A DNA stretch of 64,000 nt from Accumulibacter sp. (GCF_029255125.1 NZ_JAPUVR010000132.1:33418-97417); one strand, 5' to 3'; numbered from the stretch's first letter, positions 32,147 through 41,957 are shown. Program-made: numbers and translations. Notes: generated from the letters alone by a model not told the origin.

Positions 32147-33007
32147 TCAGGTGTTCCAGATTCGTGGCGGCACGGCCGCCCGACCCAGCGCCAAAGGGCG
32201 CAGCGCCCGCCAAACGGCGCCCAGCCAGGCACGCGCCGCTTCGCTGCCCGGCGCCAGGCAACGCGCCACGAGCAGTTCGGGCAGAGCGCTGGCGCCACAG
32301 AATACTCCGCCACCGGCGCCGACGGCGCGGCAGGCGGCCAGCCACTCGGGCTCGATCACCCGCCCGGCAAGGAGCAGCGTCGCGCTGACCGGCAAACCGG
32401 CCAGGCCGGCCGCCGCCTGCATCCAGGGCGAACCGCCGGGCAAGCGGGCGCGCTCCAGCCAGAGCGGTCGCCCCGCTTTTTCGATGCGGGTCGTCAGCTC
32501 GAGCATTCCGCCAGTGAAGCGCTCGCCGGCAGCAGTCCGCCCGAGGCAGAGGATTTCCCAGCCGCAAAACACGCCGCCGACGGCCAGCTCGACCTGCGTC
32601 TGCAGGCAGGCGTCGGCTCCGGCAAAGATGATGGTTTCCTGCGGCAACCATTCGACTTCCGCCCCCTCGCCGATGCGCACGGCGAGCGTCTGACCAGCCC
32701 TCCGGCCGCCCGAACGGTACCACTTGCCGGCGCCCGGCGTCGTCAGCAGAACGCGCGCCGCCGGCGCGGCCTCGACCTCGATGTGCAGCGCGTCGCCGCC
32801 GGCGATGCCGCCTGGCGGATGGAGAACGATCACCTGACAAACCTCGGGTCCTTCCGGATAGAGCGCTTTCTGCACGCGCAGCGGACCTTCGTGTCGGCAA
32901 CGCACGAGCGTGCTACGCCCGGCCCGGCAGGCAAAGCCGAGATCGAGCCTGGCCTGCCAGGCGGGTCGCGCGCTTTCTTCAGCCGCGCGCCTGGCCGCCT
33001 CGCTCAA
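32147..33007 (-). CDS. ureD: urease accessory protein UreD
   Basis: Scaffold of the UreDFG activation complex that docks on apo-urease (UreH in some species). 286 residues. Family marks: [40 protein letters not shown] and [10 protein letters not shown]. The start is most likely a TTG at 33007 that overlaps the urtE stop (TTGA); no ATG occurs near the beginning. This overlap joins the transporter and the urease halves of the operon. Confidence 0.9.
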   Translation of the reverse strand: MSEAARRAAEESARPAWQARLDLGFACRAGRSTLVRCRHEGPLRVQKALYPEGPEVCQVIVLHPPGGIAGGDALHIEVEAAPAARVLLTTPGAGKWYRSGGRRAGQTLAVRIGEGAEVEWLPQETIIFAGADACLQTQVELAVGGVFCGWEILCLGRTAAGERFTGGMLELTTRIEKAGRPLWLERARLPGGSPWMQAAAGLAGLPVSATLLLAGRVIEPEWLAACRAVGAGGGVFCGASALPELLVARCLAPGSEAARAWLGAVWRALRPLALGRAAVPPRIWNT

Positions 33008-33696
33008 ACCGCCAGGGTCGCCAGCACCCCGTCCTTTTCCATATCCTCACCGCGCCCACGCAGAACGATTTCGCCCCGCTCCATGACCAGGTACTGGTCG
33101 GCCAGCGAACGGGCAAAGTCATAGTATTGCTCGACGAGCAGAATGGCCATCTCGCCGCCCTCTGCCAGGGCGCGGATCGCCCGCTCGATGTCCTTGATGA
33201 TCGACGGCTGGATGCCCTCGGTGGGTTCGTCAAGGATCAACAGTCTGGGCCCCATGGCCAGTGCCCGGCCAATGGCAAGCTGCTGTTGCTGCCCGCCCGA
33301 GAGGTCGCCGCCCCGCCGACGCAGCATCTGCCGCAAGACCGGAAACATCTCGAAGATGCGCTCGGGTACCGGCGCCTTGCCGGAACACGTCGCCAGCCCC
33401 ATCAGGAGGTTTTCCTGCACCGTCAGGCGCGGGAAGATTTCCCGGCCCTGCGGCACGTAGCCGATGCCGGCCTGTACCCGCTGGTGCGGCGCCGCGTGCG
33501 TCAGATCGCGGCCAGCGAACTCGACGACGCCGCTTCTCACCGGCAGCAGGCCCATCAGCGACTTGAGCAGCGTCGACTTGCCGACGCCGTTGCGCCCGAG
33601 GATCGCCGTCACCTTGCCCGCTTCGGCGGTGAAACTGAGATTTCGCAGGATGTGGCTGCCGCCGTAGTACTGGTTCAGGTTGCTGATTTTCAACAT
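33004..33696 (-). CDS. urtE: urea ABC transporter ATP-binding protein UrtE
   Basis: One of two ATPases of the high-affinity urea importer (HAAT family, LivF-like). 230 residues. Walker A GRNGVGKSTLLKS, signature LSGGQQQQLAIGRAL, Walker B LLILDEPTEGIQPS and a switch histidine replaced by Gln-type VEQYYDFA as usual for UrtE. It opens LKISNLNQYYGGSHIL, diagnostic for UrtE. Seven bases after urtD, overlapping ureD. Confidence 0.95.
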   Translation of the reverse strand: MLKISNLNQYYGGSHILRNLSFTAEAGKVTAILGRNGVGKSTLLKSLMGLLPVRSGVVEFAGRDLTHAAPHQRVQAGIGYVPQGREIFPRLTVQENLLMGLATCSGKAPVPERIFEMFPVLRQMLRRRGGDLSGGQQQQLAIGRALAMGPRLLILDEPTEGIQPSIIKDIERAIRALAEGGEMAILLVEQYYDFARSLADQYLVMERGEIVLRGRGEDMEKDGVLATLAV

Positions 33697-33703
33697 CGCT
33701 CGA

Positions 33704-34540
33704 CTAACGCCCCAGATAGACTTCGATCACCCGCGGGTCGGCCTGGACTTCCTCCAAGCGTCCCTCGGCGAGCACGCTACCTTCGTGCAGCACGCTGACC
33801 TTGCCGCCGAGCTGGCGGACGAAAGCCATGTCGTGTTCGACGACAACCAGCGAATGGCGACCGGCCAGGGAGAGGAAGAGCTCGCCGGTACGCTCGCTTT
33901 CTTCGTCGGTCATCCCGGCGACCGGTTCGTCGAGCAGCAGGAGTTTCGGCTCCTGCATCAGCAGCATGCCGATTTCCAGCCACTGCTTCTCGCCGTGCGA
34001 AAGCAGACCGGCCGGGCGGGCGGCGTGTGCGCTCAGACGGATCAAGCCGAGCGTCTCGGCAATGCGGTCGCTGGCGGCCGAATCGAGCACGGCAAACAGG
34101 CTGCGCCAGACGCGCTTGTCGGTCTTCATCGCCAGTTCGAGGTTCTCGAACACCGTGTGGTTCTCGAAGATGGTCGGCTTCTGAAATTTGCGCCCGATCC
34201 CGATGTGCGCTATTTCAGGCTCGCTCAGCCGCGTCAGGTCGATCGTCTGACCAAAGAATATCGTTCCCTCGTCGGGCCGCGTCTTGCCGGTGATGACGTC
34301 CATCATCGTCGTCTTGCCGGCCCCATTCGGTCCGATGATGCAGCGCAGCTCGCCGCTGTCGATGGTGAGCGACAGTTTGTTGAGGGCACGGAAGCCGTCG
34401 AAACTGACCGTAATGTCCTCGAGATAGAGGATGACCTTGTGCGACAGGTCGAGCTGGCCGGGCTTCAGAACATGGCCCAGCTCTGCCGTGCCGCTGTCCC
34501 AGTCGGGATTGTCGTTGGCGGGCAGGGCAAGCGCGCTCAT
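33704..34540 (-). CDS. urtD: urea ABC transporter ATP-binding protein UrtD
   Basis: LivG-like ATPase of the urea importer; 278 residues. Walker A GPNGAGKTTMMDV, signature LLSHGEKQWLEIGM, Walker B LLLLDEPVAGMTDEE, plus the UrtD-typical ITVSFDGFRALNKLSL. ATG overlaps the urtC stop in an ATGA. A short N-terminal extension (about 35 residues) precedes the ABC fold. Confidence 0.95.
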   Translation of the reverse strand: MSALALPANDNPDWDSGTAELGHVLKPGQLDLSHKVILYLEDITVSFDGFRALNKLSLTIDSGELRCIIGPNGAGKTTMMDVITGKTRPDEGTIFFGQTIDLTRLSEPEIAHIGIGRKFQKPTIFENHTVFENLELAMKTDKRVWRSLFAVLDSAASDRIAETLGLIRLSAHAARPAGLLSHGEKQWLEIGMLLMQEPKLLLLDEPVAGMTDEESERTGELFLSLAGRHSLVVVEHDMAFVRQLGGKVSVLHEGSVLAEGRLEEVQADPRVIEVYLGR

Positions 34541-35706
34541 GACGGCTGCGCTCCGCTTGCCGCGCCGACTGTCGGATTGCCCGGCGGGCGCTGCCGGCCG
34601 GCGCGCAGGCGCGCGTACAGACCGATCACGCCCTGCGGCAGATAAAGCGTCGCGACGATGAACAGCGTACCCAGAAAGAACAACCAGTACTCGGGAAAGC
34701 TGACGGTAAACCAGCTTTTCGCCAGGTTGACCAGGAACGCACCGAGGACCGGCCCAATCAGCGTGCCGCGTCCTCCGACCGCGACCCAGATGGCGATCTC
34801 GATCGAATTGGCAACCGACATTTCCGACGGATTGATGATTCCCACCTGCGGCACGTAAAGCGCCCCGGCAAGCGCGCAGAGCAGCGCCGACAGCGTCCAG
34901 ACGAAGAGCTTGTACCACAGCGGATCGTAGCCGATGAACATGACGCGCGCCTCGGCATCGCGAATCGCCGTCAGTACGCGACCGAACCTTGAGGTGACCA
35001 GATAGCGGGCGAGCAGCAAGGTGGCGACGAGCGCCAGCGCGGAGAGCGCGAAAAGCACGACGCGCGTCTCCGGCGCGGTAATCGAAAAGCCGAGAATGCG
35101 CTTGAAGTCGGTGAAGCCGTTGTTGCCGCCGAAACCGGTTTCGTTGCGGAAGAAAAGCAGCATCGAGGCGTAGGTCAGGGCCTGCGTGATGATCGAAAAA
35201 TAGACGCCCTTGATGCGCGAGCGGAAAGCGAAGTAGCCGAAGATGAAGGCAATCAGCGCCGGTACGACGAGAACCAGCAGGGCGACCCAGAGGATGCTGT
35301 CGCTGCCCAGCCAGAACCAGGGCAGTTCCGGCCAGTCGAGGAAGACCATGAAGTCCGGCAGGTCGCTCTGGTAGCTGCCGTCACGTCCGATCTGCCGCAT
35401 CAGGTACATGCCGAAAGCGTAGCCACCGAGGGCAAAGAAGAGTCCATGACCAAGCGAAAGAATTCCGCCGTAGCCCCAGATGAGGTCCATGGCGACGGCG
35501 ACGATGGCGTAGCACAGGATCTTGCCGGTCAGCGTGATGAAGTACGTAGACAGGTGCAGTGGGCTCTCGGGCGGCACGACGAGGTGCATGACCGGTACGG
35601 CGATCAGGGCAAAAGCGAGGAACAACCCGGCCATCTGCCAGCCGCGCACGCCGAAGGCGCACGCCAGACGGACGATGAAGGGCTGCCGGGGAAGCGATGG
35701 GTGCAC
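34537..35706 (-). CDS. urtC: urea ABC transporter permease UrtC
   Basis: Inner-membrane permease of the urea importer (LivM-like), 389 residues with about 8-10 transmembrane helices (for example MAGLFLAFALIAVPVMHLVV, LLVLVVPALIAFIFGYFAF). The motif GLFFALGGYAFGMYLM and the EAA-like VMFIGYDPLWYKLF region fit the family. Start is a GTG at 35706 with AAGGAG eight bases upstream; the frame upstream of it is not coding. 16 bases after urtB; four-base overlap with urtD. Confidence 0.93.
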   Translation of the reverse strand: MHPSLPRQPFIVRLACAFGVRGWQMAGLFLAFALIAVPVMHLVVPPESPLHLSTYFITLTGKILCYAIVAVAMDLIWGYGGILSLGHGLFFALGGYAFGMYLMRQIGRDGSYQSDLPDFMVFLDWPELPWFWLGSDSILWVALLVLVVPALIAFIFGYFAFRSRIKGVYFSIITQALTYASMLLFFRNETGFGGNNGFTDFKRILGFSITAPETRVVLFALSALALVATLLLARYLVTSRFGRVLTAIRDAEARVMFIGYDPLWYKLFVWTLSALLCALAGALYVPQVGIINPSEMSVANSIEIAIWVAVGGRGTLIGPVLGAFLVNLAKSWFTVSFPEYWLFFLGTLFIVATLYLPQGVIGLYARLRAGRQRPPGNPTVGAASGAQPS

Positions 35707-35722
35707 GATCGTTCTCCTTGCG

Positions 35723-37321
35723 TCACGCGTCGACGAAACGGCCCTTGAGGGCAAACAGACCCTGTGGGCGCTTCTGAATGAAGATGATGATCAGGACGAG
35801 GACAATGATCTTGGCGACTACCGCACCTGTCCAGCCTTCCAGAAACTTGGTGAACACGCCCAGGCCGAGAGCCGCCCAGACGGCACCAGCGAGTTGTCCG
35901 ACGCCGCCGAGAACGACGACCATGAACGAGTCGACGATATAGCCCTGGCCCATGTCGGGGCCGACATTGGCGATCTGCGATAAGGCTACTCCGCCGAGTC
36001 CGGCAATTCCAGCACCGAGGCCAAAGGCCAGCGTATCGACGCGGCCGGTCGGTACACCCACGCAGCCGGCCATCGCGCGATTCTGCGTCACGGCACGAAC
36101 AAACATGCCGAGACGCGAGAGGTTCAGCATCGCCCACACGGCGGTCAGTACGGCGATCGAGAAAGCGATGATCATGATGCGATTCCAGGGTAGCAGCAGA
36201 TTCGGCACAACTTCGATTCCGCCAGCCATCCACACGGGATTGGCCACCTCGACGTTCTGCGCGCCAAAAAGCGTGCGGGCCACCTGCATCAGGAAGAGCG
36301 AGATTCCCCACGTGGCGAGCAGCGTTTCGAGCGGCCGACCGTAGAGGTGGCGGATGACGACACGTTCCATCAGGACACCGACGAGCGCCGCCGCGAGGAA
36401 ACCGGTCGGAATCGCCGCCAGCAGATACCAGTCGAGCAGATCGGGCAGATGGGCGCGGAAAACACTTTGCGTCGCCCACGCCGCGTAGGCGCCCACCATC
36501 AGCAGTTCGCCGTGCGCCATATTGATGACGCCCATCACGCCGTAGGTGATGGCCAGGCCGAGCGCCGCCAGCAGCAGAATCGAGCCGAGAGACAGCCCGG
36601 TAAAGGCGCGCGTCAGATTGTCGGCCCAGGCCAGACGCTGTTCGATGGCGCGCAGCGAGGTCCTGGCAGCCGCACGCACTGCGCTGTCGGCCTCGACCCA
36701 GGTCTCGGTGCGCTTCTCGGTCAAGGGCAGCAGCAACTGCCGCACTTTCGGATCGCTGCTTTCGCCGAGCGCCACGACGGCGCCGAGACGAATGGCCGGG
36801 TCGTCGGACCCCAGGCTGGCCTGCGCGTGGGCGAGGCGCAAGCGGTTCCTGATCGCCGGATCGGTCTCGCCGGCCAGAGCCTTGTCGAGCAACGGCAGCA
36901 TCTTCGCGTCGGCGCTTGCAGCCACTTCCTGCACCGCCTGCCAACGCACTTCGCGCTCGCTCGAGAACAGGCGCAGCGCGGCGAGCGCGGCCGCCAATTC
37001 ACGCCGCACCCGGTTGTTGATCGAAATCGGTTCGCGTTCTGCCGGCGGCGGAGCGATTTCGCGGTTGCTCGCCGCGTCGAACACGCGCTCCCCGTCGAGG
37101 CGCACAATGCGCTCGCCGGCCACCGCCAGAGACTCATCGGCCAAGGCCGTGAGCACCGGCAGGGCTGCTTCGGGGGCCGCCTGCGCCAGCGCAGCGATCG
37201 CCGCGATCCGCTTCTCGGAATCGTCGACCGCGAGCGGCGCGAGCAGCGCCGGATCGATCGCTGCGCAGAGCGACGAGACGTAAAATAGCCAGCCGCCGAG
37301 CAGTAAGCCAAACTTGCGCAT
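35723..37321 (-). CDS. urtB: urea ABC transporter permease UrtB
   Basis: LivH-like permease, 532 residues. As in other proteobacterial UrtB proteins, a signal peptide and an extracytoplasmic helical domain of about 210 residues (HEAT-like, with repeated short helices) precede the membrane part. Transmembrane region from about 230 (LSLGSILLLAALGLAITYGV) contains the family motifs GVINMAHGELLMVGAYAA and GLGAGIAGLGGVALSQ. ATG at 37321. A strong hairpin lies between it and urtA and may lower its expression relative to the binding protein. Confidence 0.95.
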   Translation of the reverse strand: MRKFGLLLGGWLFYVSSLCAAIDPALLAPLAVDDSEKRIAAIAALAQAAPEAALPVLTALADESLAVAGERIVRLDGERVFDAASNREIAPPPAEREPISINNRVRRELAAALAALRLFSSEREVRWQAVQEVAASADAKMLPLLDKALAGETDPAIRNRLRLAHAQASLGSDDPAIRLGAVVALGESSDPKVRQLLLPLTEKRTETWVEADSAVRAAARTSLRAIEQRLAWADNLTRAFTGLSLGSILLLAALGLAITYGVMGVINMAHGELLMVGAYAAWATQSVFRAHLPDLLDWYLLAAIPTGFLAAALVGVLMERVVIRHLYGRPLETLLATWGISLFLMQVARTLFGAQNVEVANPVWMAGGIEVVPNLLLPWNRIMIIAFSIAVLTAVWAMLNLSRLGMFVRAVTQNRAMAGCVGVPTGRVDTLAFGLGAGIAGLGGVALSQIANVGPDMGQGYIVDSFMVVVLGGVGQLAGAVWAALGLGVFTKFLEGWTGAVVAKIIVLVLIIIFIQKRPQGLFALKGRFVDA

Positions 37322-37333
37322 ACTTTCTCCATT

Positions 37334-37360
37334 GCGCCGCGGGCGGCAAGCCCGCGGCGC
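37334..37360 (-). terminator. 11-bp GC hairpin between urtA and urtB
   Basis: GCGCCGCGGGC (37334-37344) pairs perfectly with GCCCGCGGCGC (37350-37360) around a five-base loop. It lies 26 bases after the urtA stop and 13 bases before the urtB start. There is no T-run, so it is probably a partial terminator or, as seen after many binding-protein genes, an mRNA 3'-end stabiliser that keeps urtA transcript more abundant than the permease genes. Confidence 0.65.
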
Positions 37361-37385
37361 CAGACCAGAACAGGAAGCCGAACGA

Positions 37386-38654
37386 TTACTTGCCTTCCGG
37401 CTCGCCCTTCTTCGTATCGTTACCCGGAATATAGGGGCTCCACGGGGCTGCCTTGACCGGTCCCGGCGTCTTCCAGACGACGTTGAACTGTCCGTCTGCC
37501 TTGATTTCCCCGATGAACACCGGCTTGTGCAAATGGTGGTTTTTCTCGTCCATCTTGATCGTGAAGCCGGACGGTGCCTTGAACGTCTGTCCGCCCATCG
37601 CCGCGATCACCTTGTCGACGTCCGTCGACTTGGCCTTCTCGACGGCCTGCTTCCACATGTAGATGCCGACATAGGTCGCTTCCATCGGATCGTTGGTCAC
37701 CACCTTGGCGGCATTCGGCAGCTTCTGCTTGACCGCCCAGCTCTTGTACAGCTTGGTGAACTTCTCGTTCTCCGGGTTCTTGAGCGACATGAAGTAGTTC
37801 CACGACGCCAGGTGGCCGACCAGCGGCTTCGTGTCGACCCCGCGCAGTTCCTCCTCGCCGACCGAGAAGGCAACCACCGGTACATCGGTCGCCTTCAGAC
37901 CGGCGTTGCCGAGCTCCTTGTAAAATGGCACATTGGAGTCGCCGTTGATGGTCGACACGACCGCTGTCTTCTTGCCCTCGCCAGCAAACTTCTTGATCTT
38001 GGCGATGATCGTCTGGTAATCGCTGTGGCCGAAAGGCGTGTATTCCTCCATGATGTCGGCTTCGGCGACCCCCTTCGACTTCAGAAACGCGCGCAGAATC
38101 TTGTTCGTCGTGCGCGGATAGACGTAGTCCGTGCCGAGCAGGACGAACCGCCTGGCTTCGCCGCCGTCCTTGCTCATCAGGTACTCGACAGCCGGAATTG
38201 CCTGCTGGTTTGGCGCTGCGCCGGTGTAGAAGACGTTGCGTTCGAGCTCTTCACCTTCGTACTGCACCGGATAGAACAACAGACCGTTGAGCTCCTTGTA
38301 AACCGGGAGAACCGACTTGCGCGAAACCGAAGTCCAGCAGCCGAAAGTCACCGCTACCTTGTCCTTGCTCAGCAACTGACGCGCTTTTTCGGCGAACAGC
38401 GGCCAGTTCGATGCCGGATCGACGACCACCGGCTCAAGCTTCCGACCGAGCACGCCGCCCTTGGCGTTGATCTCGTCGATCGCCATCAGAACGGTCTCCT
38501 TGAGCGCCGTCTCGGAGATCGCCATCGTCCCCGACAGCGAATGCAGAACGCCTACTTTGATCGTCTCGGCGGCCCGCACGCCGAACGAGGTCAAGGCAAA
38601 TGCAGCCGACACGGCGAGTGCCGGAAGCGTCTTCACAAAATTGCGACGTACCAT
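37386..38654 (-). CDS. urtA: urea ABC transporter substrate-binding protein UrtA
   Basis: Periplasmic urea receptor of the HAAT family, 422 residues. N-terminus has a signal peptide (MVRRNFVKTLPALAVSAAFAL, Arg pair included, possibly Tat). Diagnostic stretches: VGVLHSLSGTMAISE, FGCWTSVSRKSVLPV, LFYPVQYEGEE, LLGTDYVYPRTTNK and FGHSDYQTI. First gene of a twelve-gene operon (urtABCDE-ureDABCEFG). GAGGAGAG is placed seven bases before the ATG. A perfect sigma-54 promoter match lies about 60 bases upstream, suggesting NtrC control under nitrogen limitation. Confidence 0.97.
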   Translation of the reverse strand: MVRRNFVKTLPALAVSAAFALTSFGVRAAETIKVGVLHSLSGTMAISETALKETVLMAIDEINAKGGVLGRKLEPVVVDPASNWPLFAEKARQLLSKDKVAVTFGCWTSVSRKSVLPVYKELNGLLFYPVQYEGEELERNVFYTGAAPNQQAIPAVEYLMSKDGGEARRFVLLGTDYVYPRTTNKILRAFLKSKGVAEADIMEEYTPFGHSDYQTIIAKIKKFAGEGKKTAVVSTINGDSNVPFYKELGNAGLKATDVPVVAFSVGEEELRGVDTKPLVGHLASWNYFMSLKNPENEKFTKLYKSWAVKQKLPNAAKVVTNDPMEATYVGIYMWKQAVEKAKSTDVDKVIAAMGGQTFKAPSGFTIKMDEKNHHLHKPVFIGEIKADGQFNVVWKTPGPVKAAPWSPYIPGNDTKKGEPEGK

Positions 38655-38712
38655 CTGAAAACTCTCCTCGAAGGTTGATAAACGGGAAGCAATATTCCGC
38701 CGAGAAGATCAA

Positions 38713-38728
38713 AGCAAGCACCGTGCCA
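38713..38728 (-). promoter_or_regulatory. sigma-54 promoter of the urt-ure operon
   Basis: On the minus strand the sequence is TGGCACGGTGCTTGCT, an exact match to the RpoN consensus TGGCACG-N4-TTGCW with invariant GG and GC at the right spacing. The predicted transcript would start near 38702, about 48 bases before the urtA ATG. This implies enhancer-dependent control, most simply by NtrC. Confidence 0.85.
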
Positions 38729-39214
38729 CGCCCAGAGAAAGGGAGAAACTCGCGCCGCATCATAGACTTGCGTCTGGCCAGGCAGAGCCTCCGGAAGCCG
38801 TCGCGAGGGTAGCGCGAGCGCGTCGCACAAGAGCAGTGCGCACGCACCGGGCGAGCACCAACACTGGACATGCGGTGCCTCGGGAGGGTGGCCAGACGAA
38901 GCGGCGAAAACCGGAAAATCAGACGCTGGAACAAGGGCGCCATGGGTGCACCAGGCTCGCGCTTGAAAACCATCAGACCTCGCGTTCGGCGATCAGCGGA
39001 AATGGGCATGCCCGGCAAGCTGCTCGGATCAGAATGTCCCACTCGGCGAGGGACGGATGTCCCTCCCGCCGGGACTCGACAGACGGAATGACATGCCCGG
39101 TCAGGGTGACACCTCTGGCATGGGTGGTGCGGCTCGCTTGGACGACGCGATGGGTGCCTTTCCAGGTCACGCTTCTTGCCCGCGCCAGCATCGTCTCGGC
39201 ATCGGTGAGCCTGG

Positions 39215-39408
39215 CGCCGCTGCCGTCAGGCCGGTTTCCTCGCCAAGGTCGCGAACTGCCGCCTGGGCAAGCGCCTCGTTCGGGTTGATCCTGCCGCTGG
39301 GCAGTGACGGGCGTGGCTGGCGTATGCCGACTACGGCAGAGCTTACCGCGCCCGTGGCGCCAGCGCCGCTCGCCTGGCGACGAACTCAGCGTCGGCCGGT
39401 GCGAGTCA
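39215..39408 (-). pseudogene. Nudix hydrolase gene fragment (decayed duplicate)
   Basis: The minus strand from about 39300 to 39215 encodes a diverged Nudix box (INPNEALAQAAVRDLGEETG) closely matching the intact gene at 21180-21554. The following 39325-39408 matches the region upstream of that gene (21600-21685). Roughly 115 bases covering the N-terminal strands are missing between them, and there is no start codon or downstream half. It is a relic of a duplicated or transferred Nudix locus. Confidence 0.75.
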
Positions 39409-39646
39409 CCCGACGAGGCAGCCGTCCGCTGCCGCTCGTCGGGTGCAGGCTCGCTGCAGCAGCGACAAATTGGCACTAAAGCCTGGCCGCGTCCCAGCCG
39501 TTAGTGAAGCGAAACCTGCACCAGTACGGCAGCGGTTTCGAATCACCGAGCTTGGCGGGACGGCGTGGCGGGGGGTGGTCACGTAGCGCGGCGGACTCGG
39601 GCGCTTGCCCTGCCCATTTCCCAACCCCAATCCAAGGAGAGACCGT

Positions 39647-40120
39647 ATGCCCGTCGCAGCCCGTAACACGACTTTCACCCGCTTCCTCACCATCGCCAGC
39701 TTTGCTGGCGTGCTTGCGGGATTCACCTTACCGGCCGTGGCAGTGGAGGAGACGCCGCAAAGCATCGCTGGCGGGACCATGGTCGATGCCGCGAAAACCA
39801 TGGAAATCATGAGCAAGGGCGGTGTCGTCCTGGATAATCGCGTTGCCGCCGAATACGCCGAGAAACACATCAAGGGCGCGATCAACGTCGTCTATAAGGA
39901 AACCCACCCCAAGGTCGCCAAGGTCGCGCCGGAGGACACCTTCGATCTCGGCAAACTGCCCGCCGACAAGTCCAAACCGATGGTCTTCTACTGCAATGGC
40001 TCGCCCTGCTGGAAAGGCTACAAAGCGGCGAGCGCCGCCATCAAGGCCGGCTATAAGTCCGTGTACTGGTTCCGCGACGGTCTGCCCGCCTGGGTGGCAG
40101 CAAAGTTCCCGACGGAGTGA
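39647..40120 (+). CDS. exported rhodanese-like domain protein
   Basis: 157 residues: signal peptide (MPVAARNTTFTRFLTIASFAG, ending near PAVAVEE) and a single rhodanese domain. VVLDNRVAAEYAEKHIKGAIN is the usual first half; the active-site loop is FYCNGSPCWKGYKAA with the catalytic Cys in FYCNG. Likely a periplasmic sulfurtransferase or persulfide carrier; the donor is unknown. AAGGAGAG supports the ATG at 39647. Stands alone between the urea operon and a chemoreceptor gene. Confidence 0.88.
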   Translation: MPVAARNTTFTRFLTIASFAGVLAGFTLPAVAVEETPQSIAGGTMVDAAKTMEIMSKGGVVLDNRVAAEYAEKHIKGAINVVYKETHPKVAKVAPEDTFDLGKLPADKSKPMVFYCNGSPCWKGYKAASAAIKAGYKSVYWFRDGLPAWVAAKFPTE

Positions 40121-40307
40121 TCCGCGGACGTGCGCAGGCACGCCGGGTCGTCGCTGAGCAAGCAACGATTCGTCTGACGGGCGAGATCACGCCTACCGAA
40201 TCTGTGAACTGGACGCCCGACGCGTGCCGGACTGCGCCCTGGTGGCGCCATGCCGGCAGCGCGGGCGGTCGGTATCACCAACGGTCGTTTGACCGCAGCG
40301 GGGTGAG

Positions 40308-41957
40308 ATGACGATGCAAAGCATCAAGACAAGAGTAGTGGCAGCCGGCGCGATGGGGCTGTTGATCGTCGTCGTCCTGGGTGTGGTGGGCGTGTTCGGA
40401 ATTCGCAACGGCCTCGACATTCTCGAGACGGTATTTGAGCATCACGTTGAGCCCGCCGGACAGATTCAGGAAATTGAGCGCAACCTGAAGGAAATTCGCT
40501 TCCGCATTGCGGCCGTGTTGCTCGATCACATGCCGACCGTCGGCTCGCGCAATCACCTGCGTGAAGCGCGCACGACGATCGACGAGCGCTGGCAGGCATT
40601 CAAGGCGACCGTCGCCGCGCACGACATGCAGGCCGACCAGGCGACCGGCAAGCTGCTGGAACGGATCGACCAGCCAATGGCTGCGCTGCCGGCCTTCCTG
40701 GACAAGGTGGACGGCGCCTACGCCAATGACGACAAGAAGCTGCTTGCCTCCTTGCTGGAAGACGAATGGCCGGTCTTTCATGCCAATCTGATCAAGCCGC
40801 TCGGCGAGTTGCTGCCGCTCCAGCAGGCGGCGGTCAAGCGCATTTTCGAGGAGAACCGCCAGGTCGGCGCGCGTCTGCTGGCACTCGCCTTTGGCGCGAC
40901 GGCGACCGGTGTTGTCCTCATGCTCGCCTTGGCTTTCGTTCTCTTGCGCGTCGCGCGGCGCATCGATGTCGGCGTACGTTCGATTCAGACCTCACTCGCC
41001 GAGGTCGCGCAAGGACGGCTGAGCGTTGCGCAGAAAGACAAGCACCTGGAGAGAAACGACGAGTTTGGTCAGATGAACCAGCATCTGCAAACCGCGGTCG
41101 GCAAACTGGCCGAGGTGACGAGCGGCGTCAGCCGCCTGGCCGACCAGGTCGCGGCCACCGCCAACGACCTGCTGGGCCGGATGTCGACCGTGATGGAGCG
41201 GGGAAGTGCGCGCAATGACGCCATGTTGCACGTTGGCCAGGCGGCCGGAGAGATCAGTACCTCGAGCCGCGAGGTGGCAGAGTTCGCCGCCGTTTCAGAA
41301 GTGGCGGCGACCCATAACGAGGAGGCGGCACTGGCCGGTAGCAACGACATGGCCAAGGGTCTGGAAATCACCCGCGAGGTCGTAGACGTTGCTCGCGAGT
41401 CGGCGACTACCGTCGAACGGCTGCACGGCTCGATTCAGGAAATCGGTAAAATTGCCGTCGTGATCAAGGAGATCGCCGATCAGACCAACCTCCTCGCCTT
41501 GAATGCGGCGATCGAAGCGGCGCGCGCCGGCGAAGCCGGCCGCGGCTTTGCCGTGGTCGCCGACGAGGTCCGCAAGCTGGCCGAAAGAACGGCGCTGAGT
41601 ACGAATGAAATCAGTCGTGTAATCACCAGCATCCGGCAGGAGACCGAGGCCACGGTGGTCGCCATGCAGAAGGTGTCGCAACGCGTTGACGAGGCGGCGA
41701 ACTACAACCAGTCGACGGGCCGGACCCTGGCCGGGATCGTCTCCGGCGCACAGGAGTCTACCCGGCAGGTGCGCCAGATCGCCGCCCGGATGCACGCGCA
41801 ATCGACGGCAACCGCGGAGATGTCACGCCGCATCGCCGAGATCGCCGCGCTTTCCGAAAGCAATGCCGGCAGCATTCGCGAGGCGGTCGGTGCGACGCGG
41901 GAAATGTCGACCGTTGCCGGGCGCCTGCACGAGCTGGTCAACTATTTTCGTGCCTGA
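40308..41957 (+). CDS. methyl-accepting chemotaxis protein
   Basis: 549 residues. Transmembrane helix about 10-31, periplasmic four-helix-bundle sensor about 35-188, second helix about 190-212, HAMP about 213-266, then a cytoplasmic coiled coil. The kinase-control tip is [20 protein letters not shown] (from about 387) followed by [18 protein letters not shown]. No C-terminal CheR/CheB pentapeptide is present (ends NYFRA). No other che genes are in the window. GGGGTGAG precedes the ATG; a second in-frame ATG two codons later is possible. Confidence 0.93.
   Translation: MTMQSIKTRVVAAGAMGLLIVVVLGVVGVFGIRNGLDILETVFEHHVEPAGQIQEIERNLKEIRFRIAAVLLDHMPTVGSRNHLREARTTIDERWQAFKATVAAHDMQADQATGKLLERIDQPMAALPAFLDKVDGAYANDDKKLLASLLEDEWPVFHANLIKPLGELLPLQQAAVKRIFEENRQVGARLLALAFGATATGVVLMLALAFVLLRVARRIDVGVRSIQTSLAEVAQGRLSVAQKDKHLERNDEFGQMNQHLQTAVGKLAEVTSGVSRLADQVAATANDLLGRMSTVMERGSARNDAMLHVGQAAGEISTSSREVAEFAAVSEVAATHNEEAALAGSNDMAKGLEITREVVDVARESATTVERLHGSIQEIGKIAVVIKEIADQTNLLALNAAIEAARAGEAGRGFAVVADEVRKLAERTALSTNEISRVITSIRQETEATVVAMQKVSQRVDEAANYNQSTGRTLAGIVSGAQESTRQVRQIAARMHAQSTATAEMSRRIAEIAALSESNAGSIREAVGATREMSTVAGRLHELVNYFRA

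Larger units (their letters stand above)
38655..39646. other. long non-coding stretch upstream of the urea operon
   Basis: Nearly 1 kb without a supported gene. It holds the sigma-54 promoter of urtA (38713-38728), possible NtrC half-sites (AGCACCAACACTGGACA at 38854-38870 and TGCACCA near 38947), and a decayed Nudix fragment (39215-39408). Short open frames on both strands have no recognisable protein features. The right end is the leader of the rhodanese gene, with AAGGAGAG at its ribosome site. Confidence 0.6.

Noticed and set aside
39530-39545. TTCGAATC string resembling a tRNA T-loop
   Set aside because: No acceptor, D or anticodon arms can be formed around it.
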